Notes under the pieces: model-generated
Seen by the model: the letters and a program-made list of their open reading frames with translations, nothing else
Told to the model about the DNA's origin: nothing
The model's database searches: none
Position numbers and translations under genes: made by a program
Part shown: positions 41,445 to 52,868 of the stretch, one piece after another
How positions within the stretch are numbered: position 1 is the first letter of the stretch
Layout: each line of letters opens with the position of its first letter
Origin: Zeus faber
Taxonomy: Eukaryota > Chordata > Actinopteri > Zeiformes > Zeidae
Assembly: GCA_960531495.1 (NCBI GenBank)
Contig: OY482851.1
Coordinates: 8,254,214 to 8,318,213, forward strand
Length of the DNA: 64,000 bases
Direction: 5' to 3'

Positions 41445-42314
41445 CTGAGAAAAGATAAAATAAACCAATATAAACCAAACCAAGATCACAATTCAGTATG
41501 AGCTTCCTTTGGCTGCAGTGTGGCCGTCCAATGGGACTGGAAATTCAAAAATAAACTTTATCTGCTACCAAGTCTAGGAAAAAGTTCCATCGACATTAGT
41601 AAACTGGTGGCTTGGAAAATTGCCCTTAACATGGCGTTTCTCAAGGACTAAAGGCTGCATCAAAGTAAAACTGATTATATTTTCTAGACCTATTCAACTG
41701 GTGCTGAGTGAAAAGAACACTGAATGTCTTCTCAATTTCTTAACATGTGTGCGTAAACAATATACATACCATCATTCATATCAAGGTATGTAGTCAAAAA
41801 CATAATGTTATGGCCATTATATTATATGTATATTAGATTATATATACAATATACTGAAGATTATATATTGTAATACTATTGTAATAACATTGCAATAACT
41901 TAGACTGTAGACACTAATAACTTTGTAATCACATCATAATAATTTAGATCTACTCATCCATAGTGATCCATGCCTGTATTATTGTATACAAATTTATTCA
42001 TCTGTGCAGAAGTATACCATCTATATTTATACCCACAGCCATACTAGTAACCATACTTGCCCTTGCCACTTATAGTCCCGCCGCACCCTTTAAATAAATT
42101 TATCCTGTGCATAGGACCACATTTTGAATCTGTATACTGTATTTTTATATATTTGTTTCTCATTTATCTTTTTCGACACTGTTTGTATTTATCTATTATT
42201 ATCTTTATTGTCTGTAAGCAACACACCAATCCTCATCTACACATTCCTTGTATATGAGAACGTACTTGGCCGAATAAACAGATTTTGATTCTGATTCTTG
42301 GCCTTGTTCTGTAC
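41445..42314. other. smarca2 intron 2
   Basis: No exon seen. Its 5' part (on the gene strand) consists of a LINE-like 3' tail; the rest is AT-rich. Confidence 0.5.
42040..42299 (+). mobile_element. L2-like LINE 3' tail
   Basis: Contains CCCGCCGCACCCTTTAAAT, a T-rich 3' region, and ends GCCGAATAAACAGATTTTGA then TTCTGATTCTT. This layout is typical of fish L2-like 3' ends. It stops 15 nt from the exon 2 donor. Confidence 0.55.
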
Positions 42315-42583
42315 CTTGTGCATGGGGTACATTCCGTCCTGAGAGTAGTCACCCTGGCCCTGGCCCTGCATGCCGTGGGGTCCGCTGGGGGTCCCAGGCC
42401 CCGAGCTTGGACCCATCATGCTGTGAACGGAGCCCGGGGAAGGGTCAGAGCCAGGGCTGGGACCTAGGATGGGCCCCGGAGACAAACCTGCCCCAGGTGA
42501 TGGACCCGGATGAGCCATAGCACCCGATGGGTCCGTGGGGTTGGACATCGACCGGATTGAATAATTGAAAAGGATGATGAGGG
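42315..42583 (-). CDS. smarca2: smarca2 exon 2: start codon, residues 1-78
   Basis: The acceptor is TTTATGCAG|CCC (exon from 42583), followed by a 35-nt 5' UTR and the start codon at 42548-42546. The 234 coding bases give a Pro/Gly/Ser-rich N terminus beginning [20 protein letters not shown] and ending YPMHK, close to the BRM start (MSTPTDPGAM in human, from memory). The exon ends in phase 0 at ATGCACAAG|GTACAG. This segment is disordered in the family and carries the proline-rich part of the N-terminal protein-interaction region. The tail of a LINE-like repeat stops 15 nt past the donor. Confidence 0.95.
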
Positions 42584-42650
42584 CTGCATAAATACAAAAA
42601 ATATACTAAAGCGTTAAAAACCCAACATGGTGCATTATTATATTATATTA

Positions 42651-42656
<6 letters not shown>

Positions 42657-42719
<63 letters not shown>

Positions 42720-42753
42720 TATATATAGATATATATAGATATATATAGATATA
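42657..42753. repeat. AT/ATAG microsatellite
   Basis: About 30 AT units followed by ATATATAG units. Confidence 0.95.
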
Positions 42754-44001
42754 TGTATATTACTAAGAGGTAGGAGTGACAAATAATGACAAATAATATG
42801 TGTAACATTGCAGCTGTAAAGGGAGAAAGATAGGAGGGAACACTTGACAATAAATCAATGGCAGGGTGTATTTCAGGATTTGGCAGGAATTCATTAATTT
42901 CATAATAATAATAAAAACAGGACCATGACCAAGTCCTACCTACTGTAGATATACAATCTGGTCAAAATGAATGACAATAATAAAACATAATCTACAATTT
43001 CTCATGATATGAGGTCGCGGGTCTTGAAGGATTTTTATATGTATAAAACTTCACTTTGCCATAGAGTTTAATTGGACTCAGTTAACTTAAATACCATGTT
43101 TTAATAGATAAGTAGCTATGATAGAATATTGCTAACTCATAAAATGTCATATTATTGTGGTTATTAATTATTCTTCTGCCCGGCTGTAAGTCATAATAAA
43201 CAGCATAGATTCATATCTGTACAGATTCATACCTTTATATATTCATATCTTGACTCTTTCTGAGTTCCTGATTACTCTTGACATTGAACGGGACAGATTC
43301 CTGGAGAAACGAATGAGAATAAACGCTTGTAATTCAACACAAATGTAAAAGAGTTGCAACAGACATTATTAAGGTCTTTTCAGGCAATACGCCCACAGAA
43401 CTCAGCCCTGCAGCACACCCACAAATTGACAGAGAGGATTATGGAAAAATGGTGAAGAAATCACAAGCCATGGCAGCCAAGAGTATTAGGGCTGTGTTTT
43501 GGCAAAACTCCTGCAGTATGATGCATCTCAGGGACACAGGAATCATAATTCAAATGATCACAATATACTATTAAAGGCTTTCACGCACTGTGCGACTTTG
43601 GCTGCCTTTAAGTAGTTCCAGAAAAAATTCTGATTAGATTCTGGCAGTGCCAGAAATTTCCAGGGTGTCTGCAGGTATTACAGTTTGATTAAATACCCCT
43701 CAATAAAATGTTAACAATATTGAAGACCGATTTTTTTACATAACAGCTCTGTTTTGTTCAATGAGGTATTGCAGGTAATTACTACATACTTGCGTATTAG
43801 GTCGAAACAGGGTAGGTTATAAACTAGATGATTCTATGATTGTTATTATAACAGTTTACTTCAGGTCAGATAGCAAGGTAAGGGATTAGGAACTGGAATA
43901 AATTAAACAATGACGTTTTTTTCTCCAGAACTTTGAAAGGGTAGGTACAAAGATTTTTGTTGGAATTCTCTCTCCAGGAAAGTATGAAGGTGGGTATAAA
44001 G

Positions 44002-44110
44002 CAGAGGGTCTCAAACTACAGGCCCTGGGGTCCACATCCGGCCGGCGAGACAATTTAATGTGGCCCGATACATGATAATAATATAAAAGCTGGCCCGCAA
44101 ATATTTCTTT
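44002..44110 (+). mobile_element. hAT-like 5' end
   Basis: CAGAGGGTCTCAAACTACAG followed by GCCC and TGTGGCCCG matches the general pattern of hAT (Charlie-like) ends. No partner end found. A similar fragment lies at 48854-48925 (TATTCAACTGGCGGCCCGTG). Confidence 0.45.
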
Positions 44111-44335
44111 TCAAATCACAATGCTTACTTAATCCACACAAATGTACTCATTGTTTTCAAAATATAACACAAAATTAGATATATCTTAAGAGAGCTATTC
44201 CTAACAGGATTACGAGGCAGCTGACTATTGTGCGGAAGAAAAAGAAAAGAAAACAAAACAAAATATGAGCCGGTTTTCCCTTGAAGTTCAACACGGGCCC
44301 CCTGGCCAGTGGCCCCCAGGCCAGGACATTTTTCA

Positions 44336-46175
44336 ACGTCGAGGCCCTGCAGACGCCCTGGCAGACGCCCCTGCAGACGCCCCTGCAGACGCCCCTGCAG
44401 ACGCCCCGCAGTCCCCCTTGCAGACGACCTTGCAGACGCCCTTGCAGACGCCCTGCAGACGCCTTGTAAACGCCCTTGCAGACGCCCTTGCAGACAACCT
44501 TGCAAACCCCCCGCAGCCGCCTTGCAGACCCCCTTGCAGACGCCCTTGCAGACCCCCTTGCAAACCCCCCACAGACGCCCCGCAGCCGCCTTGCAGGCGC
44601 CCTGCAGACCCCCCGCAGATCCCCTGCAGACTCCTTGCAAACCCCCCGCAGACCCCCTTGCAGATGCCCTTGCAGACCCCCTTGCAAACCCCCCGCAGGC
44701 GCCCCGCAGACGCCTTGCAGACGCCCTGCAGACCCCCCGCAGACCCCCTTGCAGATGCCCTTGCAGACCCCCTTGCAAACCCCCCGCAGGCGCCCCGCAG
44801 ACGCCTTGCAGACGCCCTGCAGACCCCCCGCAGACCCCTTGCAGACCCCTTGCAAACCCCCCGCAGACGCCCCGCAATCCCCCTTGCAGACGACCTTGCA
44901 GACCCCCTTGCAAACCCCCCGCAGGCGCCCCGCAGACTCCTTGCAGACGTCTTGCAGACGCCCTGCAGACCCCCCGCAGACCTCCCGCAGACTCCTTGCA
45001 GACCCCTTGCAGACCCCTTGCAAACCCCCCGCAGTCCCCCTTGCAGACGACCTTGCAGACGCCTTGTAAACGCCCTTGCAGACGCCCTTGCAGACGCCCT
45101 TGCAGACAACCTTGCAAACCCCCCGCAGCCGCCTTGCAGACGCCCCGCAGACCCCCTTGCAGAAGACCTTGCAGAAGACCTTGCAGACGCCCTTGCAGAC
45201 CCCCTTGCAAACCCCCCACAGACGCCCCGCAGCCGCCCTGCAGACCCCCCGCAGACTCCTTGCAGACCCCTTGCAGACGCCCTGCAGACGCCTTGTAAAC
45301 GCCCTTGCAGACGCCCTTGCAGACAACCTTGCAAACCCCCCGCAGCCGCCTTGCAGACGCCCCGCAGACCCCCTTGCAAAAGACCTTGCAGACGCCCTTG
45401 CAGACCCCCTTGCAAACCCCCCACAGACGCCCCGCAGCCGCCCTGCAGACGCCCTGCAGACCCCCCGCAGACTCCTTGCAGACCCCTTGCAAAACCCCCG
45501 CAGGCGCCCCGCAGACGCCTTGCAGACGTCTTGCAGACGCCCTGCAGACCCCCCGCAGACCTCCCGCAGACTCCTTGCAGACCCCCCGCAGTCCCCCTTG
45601 CAGACGACCTTGCAGACGCCTTGTAAACGCCCTTGCAGACGCCCTTGCAGACAACCTTGCAAACCCCCCGCAGCCGCCTTGCAGACGCCCCGCAGACCCC
45701 CTTGCAGAAGACCTTGCAGAAGACCTTGCAGACGCCCTTGCAGACCCCCTTGCAAACCCCCCACAGACGCCCCGCAGCCGCCCTGCAGACCCCCCGCAGA
45801 CTCCTTGCAGACCCCTTGCAGACGCCCTGCAGACGCCTTGTAAACGCCCTTGCAGACGCCCTTGCAGACAACCTTGCAAACCCCCCACAGCCGCCTTGCA
45901 GACGCCCCGCAGACCCCCTTGCAAAAGACCTTGCAGACGCCCTTGCAGACCCCCTTGCAAACCCCCCACAGACGCCCCGCAGCCGCCCTGCAGATGCCCT
46001 GCAGACCCCCCGCAGATCCCCTGCAGACTCCTTGCAGACCCCTTGCAAACCCCCCGCAGACGCCCTGCAGACGCCTTGTAAACGCCCTTGCAGACGCCCT
46101 TGCAGACCCCCTTGCAGACCCCCCGCAGACGCCCCGCAGACACCTTGTAGACCCCCTGCAGACGCCCCCTGCTCT
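44336..46175. repeat. 1.85-kb GC-rich minisatellite in smarca2 intron 1
   Basis: Units of about 12 bp, mainly TTGCAGACGCCC and TTGCAGACCCCC with CTGCAG, AAACCCCCCGCAG and GTAAACGCCC variants. The unit has no stop codon in either direction, so frames of several hundred codons stay open on both strands. The gene strand is G-rich (runs of five or six G). A longer pattern marked by CTTGTAAACGCCC recurs at about 44464, 45063, 45293, 45622, 45840 and 46076. I see no start context, splice signals or non-repeat domain supporting translation. Confidence 0.95.
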
Positions 46176-47446
46176 TGCAGGGTAGGGTGCCGCGAGACCG
46201 TCCCGACGGCTGGCAAATCAGAGCGCGGTACGAGATGACGTCATGTTGGCGCGCCACACTTGCCTCATAAACATGTCAAAGCGGAGGGGAGAGCGATGGG
46301 CACGACGGAGGACATTATGGGCTTTCAACCAACCCCCCGATTCCTACTAACCACGGCTGATACTCGTTGGACTTTTGTTGTTATTTCGCGCTACACAATG
46401 GGCAAATGATTACGTGTAAAATGCATGTAAACTACGGCTAAAACGGCACCGCGTGTGGAGGCCTTCATGCCGATGACTAATGATGTACACTACTACAATT
46501 CCACTGACATGAGTTGTTTTGTTTTTTTTAAACGGATCAATAAAAACCAATACACAAAACAACAGCACACAGAAACGCACCATTATCGCAATACAGCCGA
46601 GCATTAAGCATTGGACAACCTACAACGTGCCTAAATAAGTTTATACTGCCCATTACTACTGTTATTCTATAGTCCTGCAAAACAAAGAAGCAACATGATC
46701 AAGCCCGCTCGTTGCTTTTTTAACTCCTGCACATCCCTAAAATAAGCACATATAATAGAAACTGCTGTCGTTTAGAGGGTTTACATGGCGTGTTGTCAAC
46801 CAGATCTGAATTATTTAAAGCAAAATTCGGGTCACCCACGGATCCCACTGACTCCCAATTTAAACGTAAATCGCTGTCTTTGAGGCCTCGGGCGAACCGG
46901 TCCCGTCTGATTTAAACACTTTACACGGTGTAACGTGGACAGCGTTATGAACCGGGGGAAGTTTAACGGGACTCCTGGCACGGTTAACGGTAAGACCGTT
47001 GGAGTGGAATACGTGGAAAATATTTGCTTCATACACAAATAGCGGTTAAATCTACAGGTATGCTGGTCTATCTGTCTGCCTGTCTGTCTATCTATCTACC
47101 TGTCTGTTTATCAGTGTCTCTCTCGCACATTTCATTTCAACGTGGTTTTGATTATCATATATATATGAATATCGATATGCAATATCTATTATTACACCGT
47201 GACCAGACTACAACTGGCTCCAGTGGCATTTATTTTAAAACGTACAAATAACGTTATAACGTAGTGTTGTTATGCTAGCGGGTGTTAGCTCCGTGCTAAC
47301 GGGCGCTAGCAGCCGAGCTACGCAGCGCCGCCAGACAACCGGAGGACCGCGGACGCCGGGGAAGAAAGTTTGTCCAGTTTGGTCTCCGGAGTGCGGTAGA
47401 TAAAAGTTTAAAAAGCAGTAAAAAAAAAAAACAACAAACGTTTTAC

Positions 47447-47580
47447 CTGGAAGGGGGGGGTCGAGGGGGTGGGGACGGGGAGGAACGGGGGGGAACGGGA
47501 CGGGAGCGCGGAGCAGCGAGTCCGGGAGAAAGCGACGCCACTTGTACAGTGACAGTTGTGTACAAGTTCCCTCCCCTCGG
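47447..47580 (-). other. smarca2: smarca2 exon 1, probable non-coding 5' UTR
   Basis: A C-rich segment on the minus strand ends in a good 5' splice site, CCAG|GTAAAA, at 47447. It sits upstream of the first coding exon, just downstream of a CpG-rich region, and has no conserved coding frame. A non-coding first exon is usual for SMARCA2. The right-hand boundary (transcription start) cannot be read from sequence and 47580 is a guess. Confidence 0.5.
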
Positions 47581-47599
47581 CGCTTCACTTTTTTTTTTT

Positions 47600-48090
47600 T
47601 TAATGATTTCTTTTCGCCCCCTTCACGTCATTATTCTGGTAAAGGCAAAGTTCCGTGCAGATAAAGGCGGCGGTAAAACAAAACGCGCGGAGCGTAAAGT
47701 GTAGGGCTACGCGTCTGGTTTCGCGACGCGATCGGACCGAATAAAAACGACGAACGGAATAAAAACGTGATTCAGTTTACAGGACAAAGGGGGGCGGGGG
47801 GGGGGGGGGGGTTCAAAAGATGCACAGCAGAGTTGAGATCCAAATAAAATAATCAAACGCTGAAAAATCAACACACTGATCAGGATTTTACTATTATTTA
47901 TTTTTTATCATAACTATTATTATTATTATTGTTATTATTATTATTTATGTCGCGTCAATCCTTTTTTTTTTTAATTCCCTTTTTGGTCTCGATGATCTGA
48001 TTGGTGAGGGGCGCCGGAAGTCCCGCTCAAGCGGCGCAGCGATTGGCTGAACCGCACGTCAGTCTTCCCCAAAGCGTCCTATTTGTGTCT
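47600..48090 (-). promoter_or_regulatory. smarca2: Probable CpG-rich smarca2 promoter region
   Basis: The DNA just upstream of the candidate first exon is rich in CpG compared with its surroundings (for example 47660-47760 and 48005-48060). It holds a CRE-like site TGACGTGA on the gene strand (47623-47630), an ETS-type CCGGAAGT (48014-48021), and two CCAAT boxes read on the minus strand (48000-48004 and 48042-48046). No TATA box is evident at a sensible distance. This mix is typical of a housekeeping promoter, which suits a ubiquitous BAF subunit. The ETS and CCAAT sites lie about 450-600 bases upstream of exon 1, so an additional start site further upstream is possible. Site calls are by eye. 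Confidence 0.5.
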
Positions 48091-48101
48091 CGAGCGTCAA
48101 A

Positions 48102-48108
48102 CTACTAC

Positions 48109-48165
<57 letters not shown>

Positions 48166-48167
48166 GG

Positions 48168-48194
<27 letters not shown>
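48102..48194. repeat. ATT trinucleotide microsatellite
   Basis: TTA units 48102-48164, a short GG interruption, then more to 48194. It lies just upstream of the promoter. Confidence 0.97.
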
Positions 48195-48198
<4 letters not shown>

Positions 48199-49107
48199 TA
48201 AGTTGAATTTCATGCAGAAGTTGCAACTCAGAACCTACACTTTTTACGTCTACTAAAACGTGTCATGAACACTCAGTGGTCGCTATTTAAAAGCCTAAAT
48301 ATAAAAAAAAAAAAAAAAAAAAAAAAGTGACACAAGCAATATGAATTAAATTGAATACATTTGGTACAGCTGGCATACATTACAAAAAAACAAGTGCAGA
48401 ATATGGTTCCAAAGTAAAGCAAAATATTATAAACATTACCAGTGATCAAGCGACGCAATTCTTTCCAAAGAAAAATTCACTTTGACATGTGAGCAACACT
48501 AGAAAAGATGTGATGATGGTTCACAAAAGGTACCAATCACTGTAATATAATTTAACAACTTTTTATGAAATTCGTTAGTGGGAACCTGATTGTATTGATC
48601 AATAAAGCCCTGCCACAATAATAAAAGACAGACGGTCACAACCAGGCACGGGGCTGGTTTTAGGGTCTGTGGCTGTACAAGGATAAACCAAAAAGCTTCC
48701 AATGAGGCTTTCCTGTGCAAACCTTTGTCCGTCCAACATAATTAGAGAGTGTGTATATCTGTTGTTTCGGTGACAACTGGATAGCTATAGTTTTTGCATT
48801 GAATCGAATCAGGATTCCTTGTGCTATTTGCCCTCTTGACCCACTCTGTAAAGCGGGCCTATTCAACTGGCGGCCCGTGGGACAAATGTGGCCCACGCAT
48901 TAATGCAGACCGGCCCCTTTGAATACATTTGAAGGTTAGCCATGAACTGTAGATTCATCACAGTCAATTCTGAAATAGTTGTGGGTAGGTGTCTAAAGTA
49001 CCAACATCCATATCAGAATCTGAATCTGACTCAGAATGAGTTTAATCTGCCAGAGGAATTTGTCGTGTAAGTGCGTGTGCATTTATCTACAGACAAAACT
49101 ATCTGCA

Positions 49108-49110
<3 letters not shown>

Positions 49111-49166
<56 letters not shown>
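49111..49166. repeat. AT microsatellite
   Basis: About 28 TA units beside a LINE-tail-like fragment (TCAGAATGAGTTTAATCTGC at 49031). Confidence 0.95.
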
Positions 49167-49170
<4 letters not shown>

Positions 49171-50194
49171 AAAAAGTAAAATAAAATATACACAAATATT
49201 CACACATAAAACACATAAAATATACACAAACATTCGAAAACTGATAGTCAAATCTATAAAAATGTACAGAATACACAAAATGTGATGATTCTATGCATAG
49301 TATAAATTATTGGTATGGGTATATAGGCTTCAAATTATATATTATATATAATCATGCACCTACTAAATGATACAATCCAGTGGAACAGCCCTGGTGTCCA
49401 GTTTAGTGTTGACCGCTGGGTGGCAGCAGTGACCGCTCGTTCAGCCTCCCTGTCCCCACTGTGCCCTGCGTGGATCCGCTGTGTTCTGCACCTGCAAGTG
49501 GGCACTGACTTTAAAACAAGCGCCATGGCAGGAGTGATGAGTGCAAGACCCATTTTACATGACCATTAATTCAGGGCTTTCTGAAAATAACAATGTGGAT
49601 TTCCAAAGGCACGGCATGCAAATCACACACAAGGGTTTGTTCGGCTCCATTTGCATCCCTCAGATATAAAAAACAAACAAAAAACAAAAAAAAAACCTTT
49701 GTTTTGTTTAGAAAACAAGCTGTTTGTGCTGCCCACTTGTGTGTTCAAACTTGAATCAACATTTCTATTCTCCACCAGGAACTGCACGCCTGTATTAACA
49801 TTAAGTGTATCATATCCAAATAAAGGTACATTTGTAAATAGGATATTTGGAAATTTTATTTGAAAATGATCGCAGCTCAACCTAGGGGACTTCAGGGATC
49901 CGTGGAAAAAAAATGTGATAGCTGTGTGAAATTACACATTCTTTTTGAGTAGTGTTGACCTATTTAATAGGTGATTTAGAGTGATGGATAACACAAAGTG
50001 GAAGTTATATTCCCACAGAGGCCTTTAAGGGGCAGCCCCAGGGTTGGTTATGGGAATTAGAGTTGATGATTGATGAAAAAACCTGATTTTACCAATGTTT
50101 TTAATGTCTGTCCACATGCCTTTGTACCCTAGTTTTAAAGGCATGACCATTAATACCTGAACAGCCATGTGTGGTGATAGATGCTTTTAAAGTG

Positions 50195-50195
50195 T

Positions 50196-50270
<75 letters not shown>
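50195..50270. repeat. GATA tetranucleotide microsatellite
   Basis: About 19 GATA units. Shorter GATA/GACA stretches occur at 24497, 51600 and 60561. Confidence 0.97.
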
Positions 50271-50274
<4 letters not shown>

Positions 50275-50669
50275 AGGCAATAGAATAAAAACAGAGAAAA
50301 AAAAAGGCAATTAACAAGAAGATGGGAAGAATGTGAGAATATACAATAAACCTTACAATCAACAGTAAAGTAAAATACAATATGGAATATACATATACCT
50401 TACGATCAACAGTAAAGTAAAATACAATATGGAATATACAATAAACCTGTTGATAAACAATAATTTGTCAATGTACATAAACCAAAACACTAAACCAGAA
50501 GATGTGTAAATTGTCCATGTGCAATAAACCAAGAAGTACAAGAACAATAAACCAGAACATGAACCCAGAGACAAACAATGAACAGTAAATATTTGGTAAA
50601 TAATAATGAAGTATTGAAAATATTGCCTGTGACCATGTGGTATTTTTGTTTTCTTATGTGTTCCGACTC

Positions 50670-51085
50670 CCCAGTGACTCCCCAGAAACTCTCCAGAGAC
50701 TCCCCAGAGACTTCTCAGTAGCTCCCCAATGACTTCCCAGTGACTCCCCAGTGACTTCCCAGAGACTCCCCGGTGACTCCACAATGACTCCCCGGTAACT
50801 CCCCAGTAACTCCCCAATGAGTCCATATTAACACCCCAGTGACTACCCAGTGACTCCCTAATGACTACCTAGTAACTCCCTGGTGACTCCCCGGTGACTC
50901 CCCAATGACTGCCCAGTAATTCCCCAGTAATACCCCAATGACTCCATAGTAACTCCCCGGTGACTCCCGAGTGACTCCCCAGTGACTCCCCAGTGACTCC
51001 CCATTGACTCCCCAATGACTACCCAGTAACTCCCGGGTGACTCCCCAATGACTCCCCAGTAACTCCCCAGCGACTCCCCAGTGAC
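50670..51085. repeat. Minisatellite, ACTCCCCAGTG unit
   Basis: About 38 degenerate copies of a 10-11-bp unit such as TGACTCCCCAG, with AATGACTCCCCAG and AGTAACTCCCC variants. Non-coding. Confidence 0.9.
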
Positions 51086-52827
51086 CTGGCGTGGCGCAGT
51101 GCCCGAGGGAATCTCAAGGTAATTTCAACACCTGACAGTTACACAAGCAGAGTGCGTTTCATCTTTGATCTTGACTTCCGCTCCCAAACAACGCTTCCCA
51201 TTCTCACACATCATGGGGTGCACACCCAAGGCTTTCGGAGGTAAATATTTGATCTAATTGGCCAAGTGGTGGAAGCCGCCACCCCCCCCAGAGGAAAGAG
51301 TTCGGCCGCAGCCATTTGTCAGTGAAAAGCCCCCGTGGTTGTGGCTTTCCCACTCACCTTGAAACCCCGAGCAAGAGGCTCCAGTGGGGGATTAGTGCCG
51401 TGACATTTTACTCAAAGTGCATTGATGTCTGCAATGAATGGCTCCAACAACAGGGAGTCCAACATATCCCTGCCATGATCCTTCTGTAATCTCTTCAGTT
51501 AACTCTATTCATACACTGCTTTCAGGGAAATACATCACCAAGGAAAGGGATGATGTAAAGGAGGTGGACAATTTTGGAATAAGATGCTTTTAATGTTTGA
51601 TAGATATATAGATAGATAGACAGACAGACAGATAGACCGATGGTAAACAACAAATATATACAAAAAATAAGAGAAAAAACAATATAGAATGAAATAGAAA
51701 TTAACATTTAAATGACCTAAAAGGAAAGAAGTAAAAAGCCAGGTGTCCAAGACGACCTGACAGGGAACCAGAAAGATAGACCTGAAGACAAGAGGGAAAA
51801 AAAGATGATTGATTATTAAATTAAATGGTTTCATGAATATAATACAATATTAAACTACATAGCAATTCTGAACCACCCTTTAGTATAAGTATTTTCCAAC
51901 GATAAGTATTTTACAATTTTCCAAGGAAAGTAAAGATGCTCTCACTTAAGCGGTGGGACCAAGCAGCGCATCTATAGGCCAGGGACATTTTTGCTTTTAA
52001 AGCAGCGGGCAGTGAAATGAGATGGATGTTAATGAATACATTAAAACATTTATACATTAACAATGCCCAAGAATTGAAGACGTTATTAATCTTTGGGACG
52101 AAAGACTGTAACTTCTAAATAAAGAGGCTGAAGTGAACACAGGGCTCAGCTCATGCATATTAAATAAACTATATTAATATGTCAACTACTTTAAATACGT
52201 ATTTAATACTTATTAAATACTTTTATTTAAGGCGTCATTGTTATTGATCAACATAGAAAAAGATTTTGGTGAAAAACAAACTGATCTTGCATAATACATA
52301 CGTATACGTATATATATATCGTAAATATAATATATTAATTAATATAATGCTATAAAAATATAATATGTATTCATAAAAGATATATCATATGAAATACATA
52401 AGAATAATGATAATAATAACAATCATTATTGTTGTTATTAAGGCAAATTAATGTTAAGCATAATAAGTACTATTTGTATTGTTATCATAAATATGAAATT
52501 TGAATAAAAAAAGGCGCACAGCACACATGTTCAAACACACACACACATTCACCAACAGCCACGCACACACGCTTTCATTGGCCACTAAACACACTCCGGG
52601 GTGTGTAAACAAAGGCGTGTCGGTTTTATGACAGTGCCGTTTAAATAAACACTTCTCAGGAAAAACTACACGTTTCTGAGTATTACATTGCAAGAGAAGC
52701 CGTATACAACCACAGCTTTTCGGGGAGAGCTGTGGAGGTCCCAGTGTTTTCTACGGAGCTTCTGCCCACTTTGCTCCAGTTTGGCCCTGGGTGGAGCGTC
52801 TTTCTAACGGTTTCCTAAACATAAACG

Positions 52828-52828
<1 letters not shown>

Positions 52829-52866
<38 letters not shown>
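52829..52866. repeat. CT microsatellite
   Basis: About 18 CT units. Confidence 0.95.

Positions 52867-52868
<2 letters not shown>

Larger units (their letters stand above)
42584..47446. other. smarca2 intron 1
   Basis: Between the non-coding exon and the start-codon exon. It contains an AT microsatellite (42657-42753), unique-looking DNA (42760-44000), a hAT-like end (44002-44110), the large minisatellite (44336-46175), and CpG-containing DNA close to exon 1 (47270-47360). No coding exon. Confidence 0.5.

Noticed and set aside
44125-46257. Very long open frames (up to 710 codons on the minus strand, 453 on the plus strand)
   Set aside because: They are translations of a stop-free 12-bp minisatellite, open in every frame, with no start context or non-repeat domain.
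44002-48925. hAT-like ends at 44002 and 48854 as two ends of one 4.9-kb element
   Set aside because: Both are in the same orientation, so they cannot be paired inverted ends.
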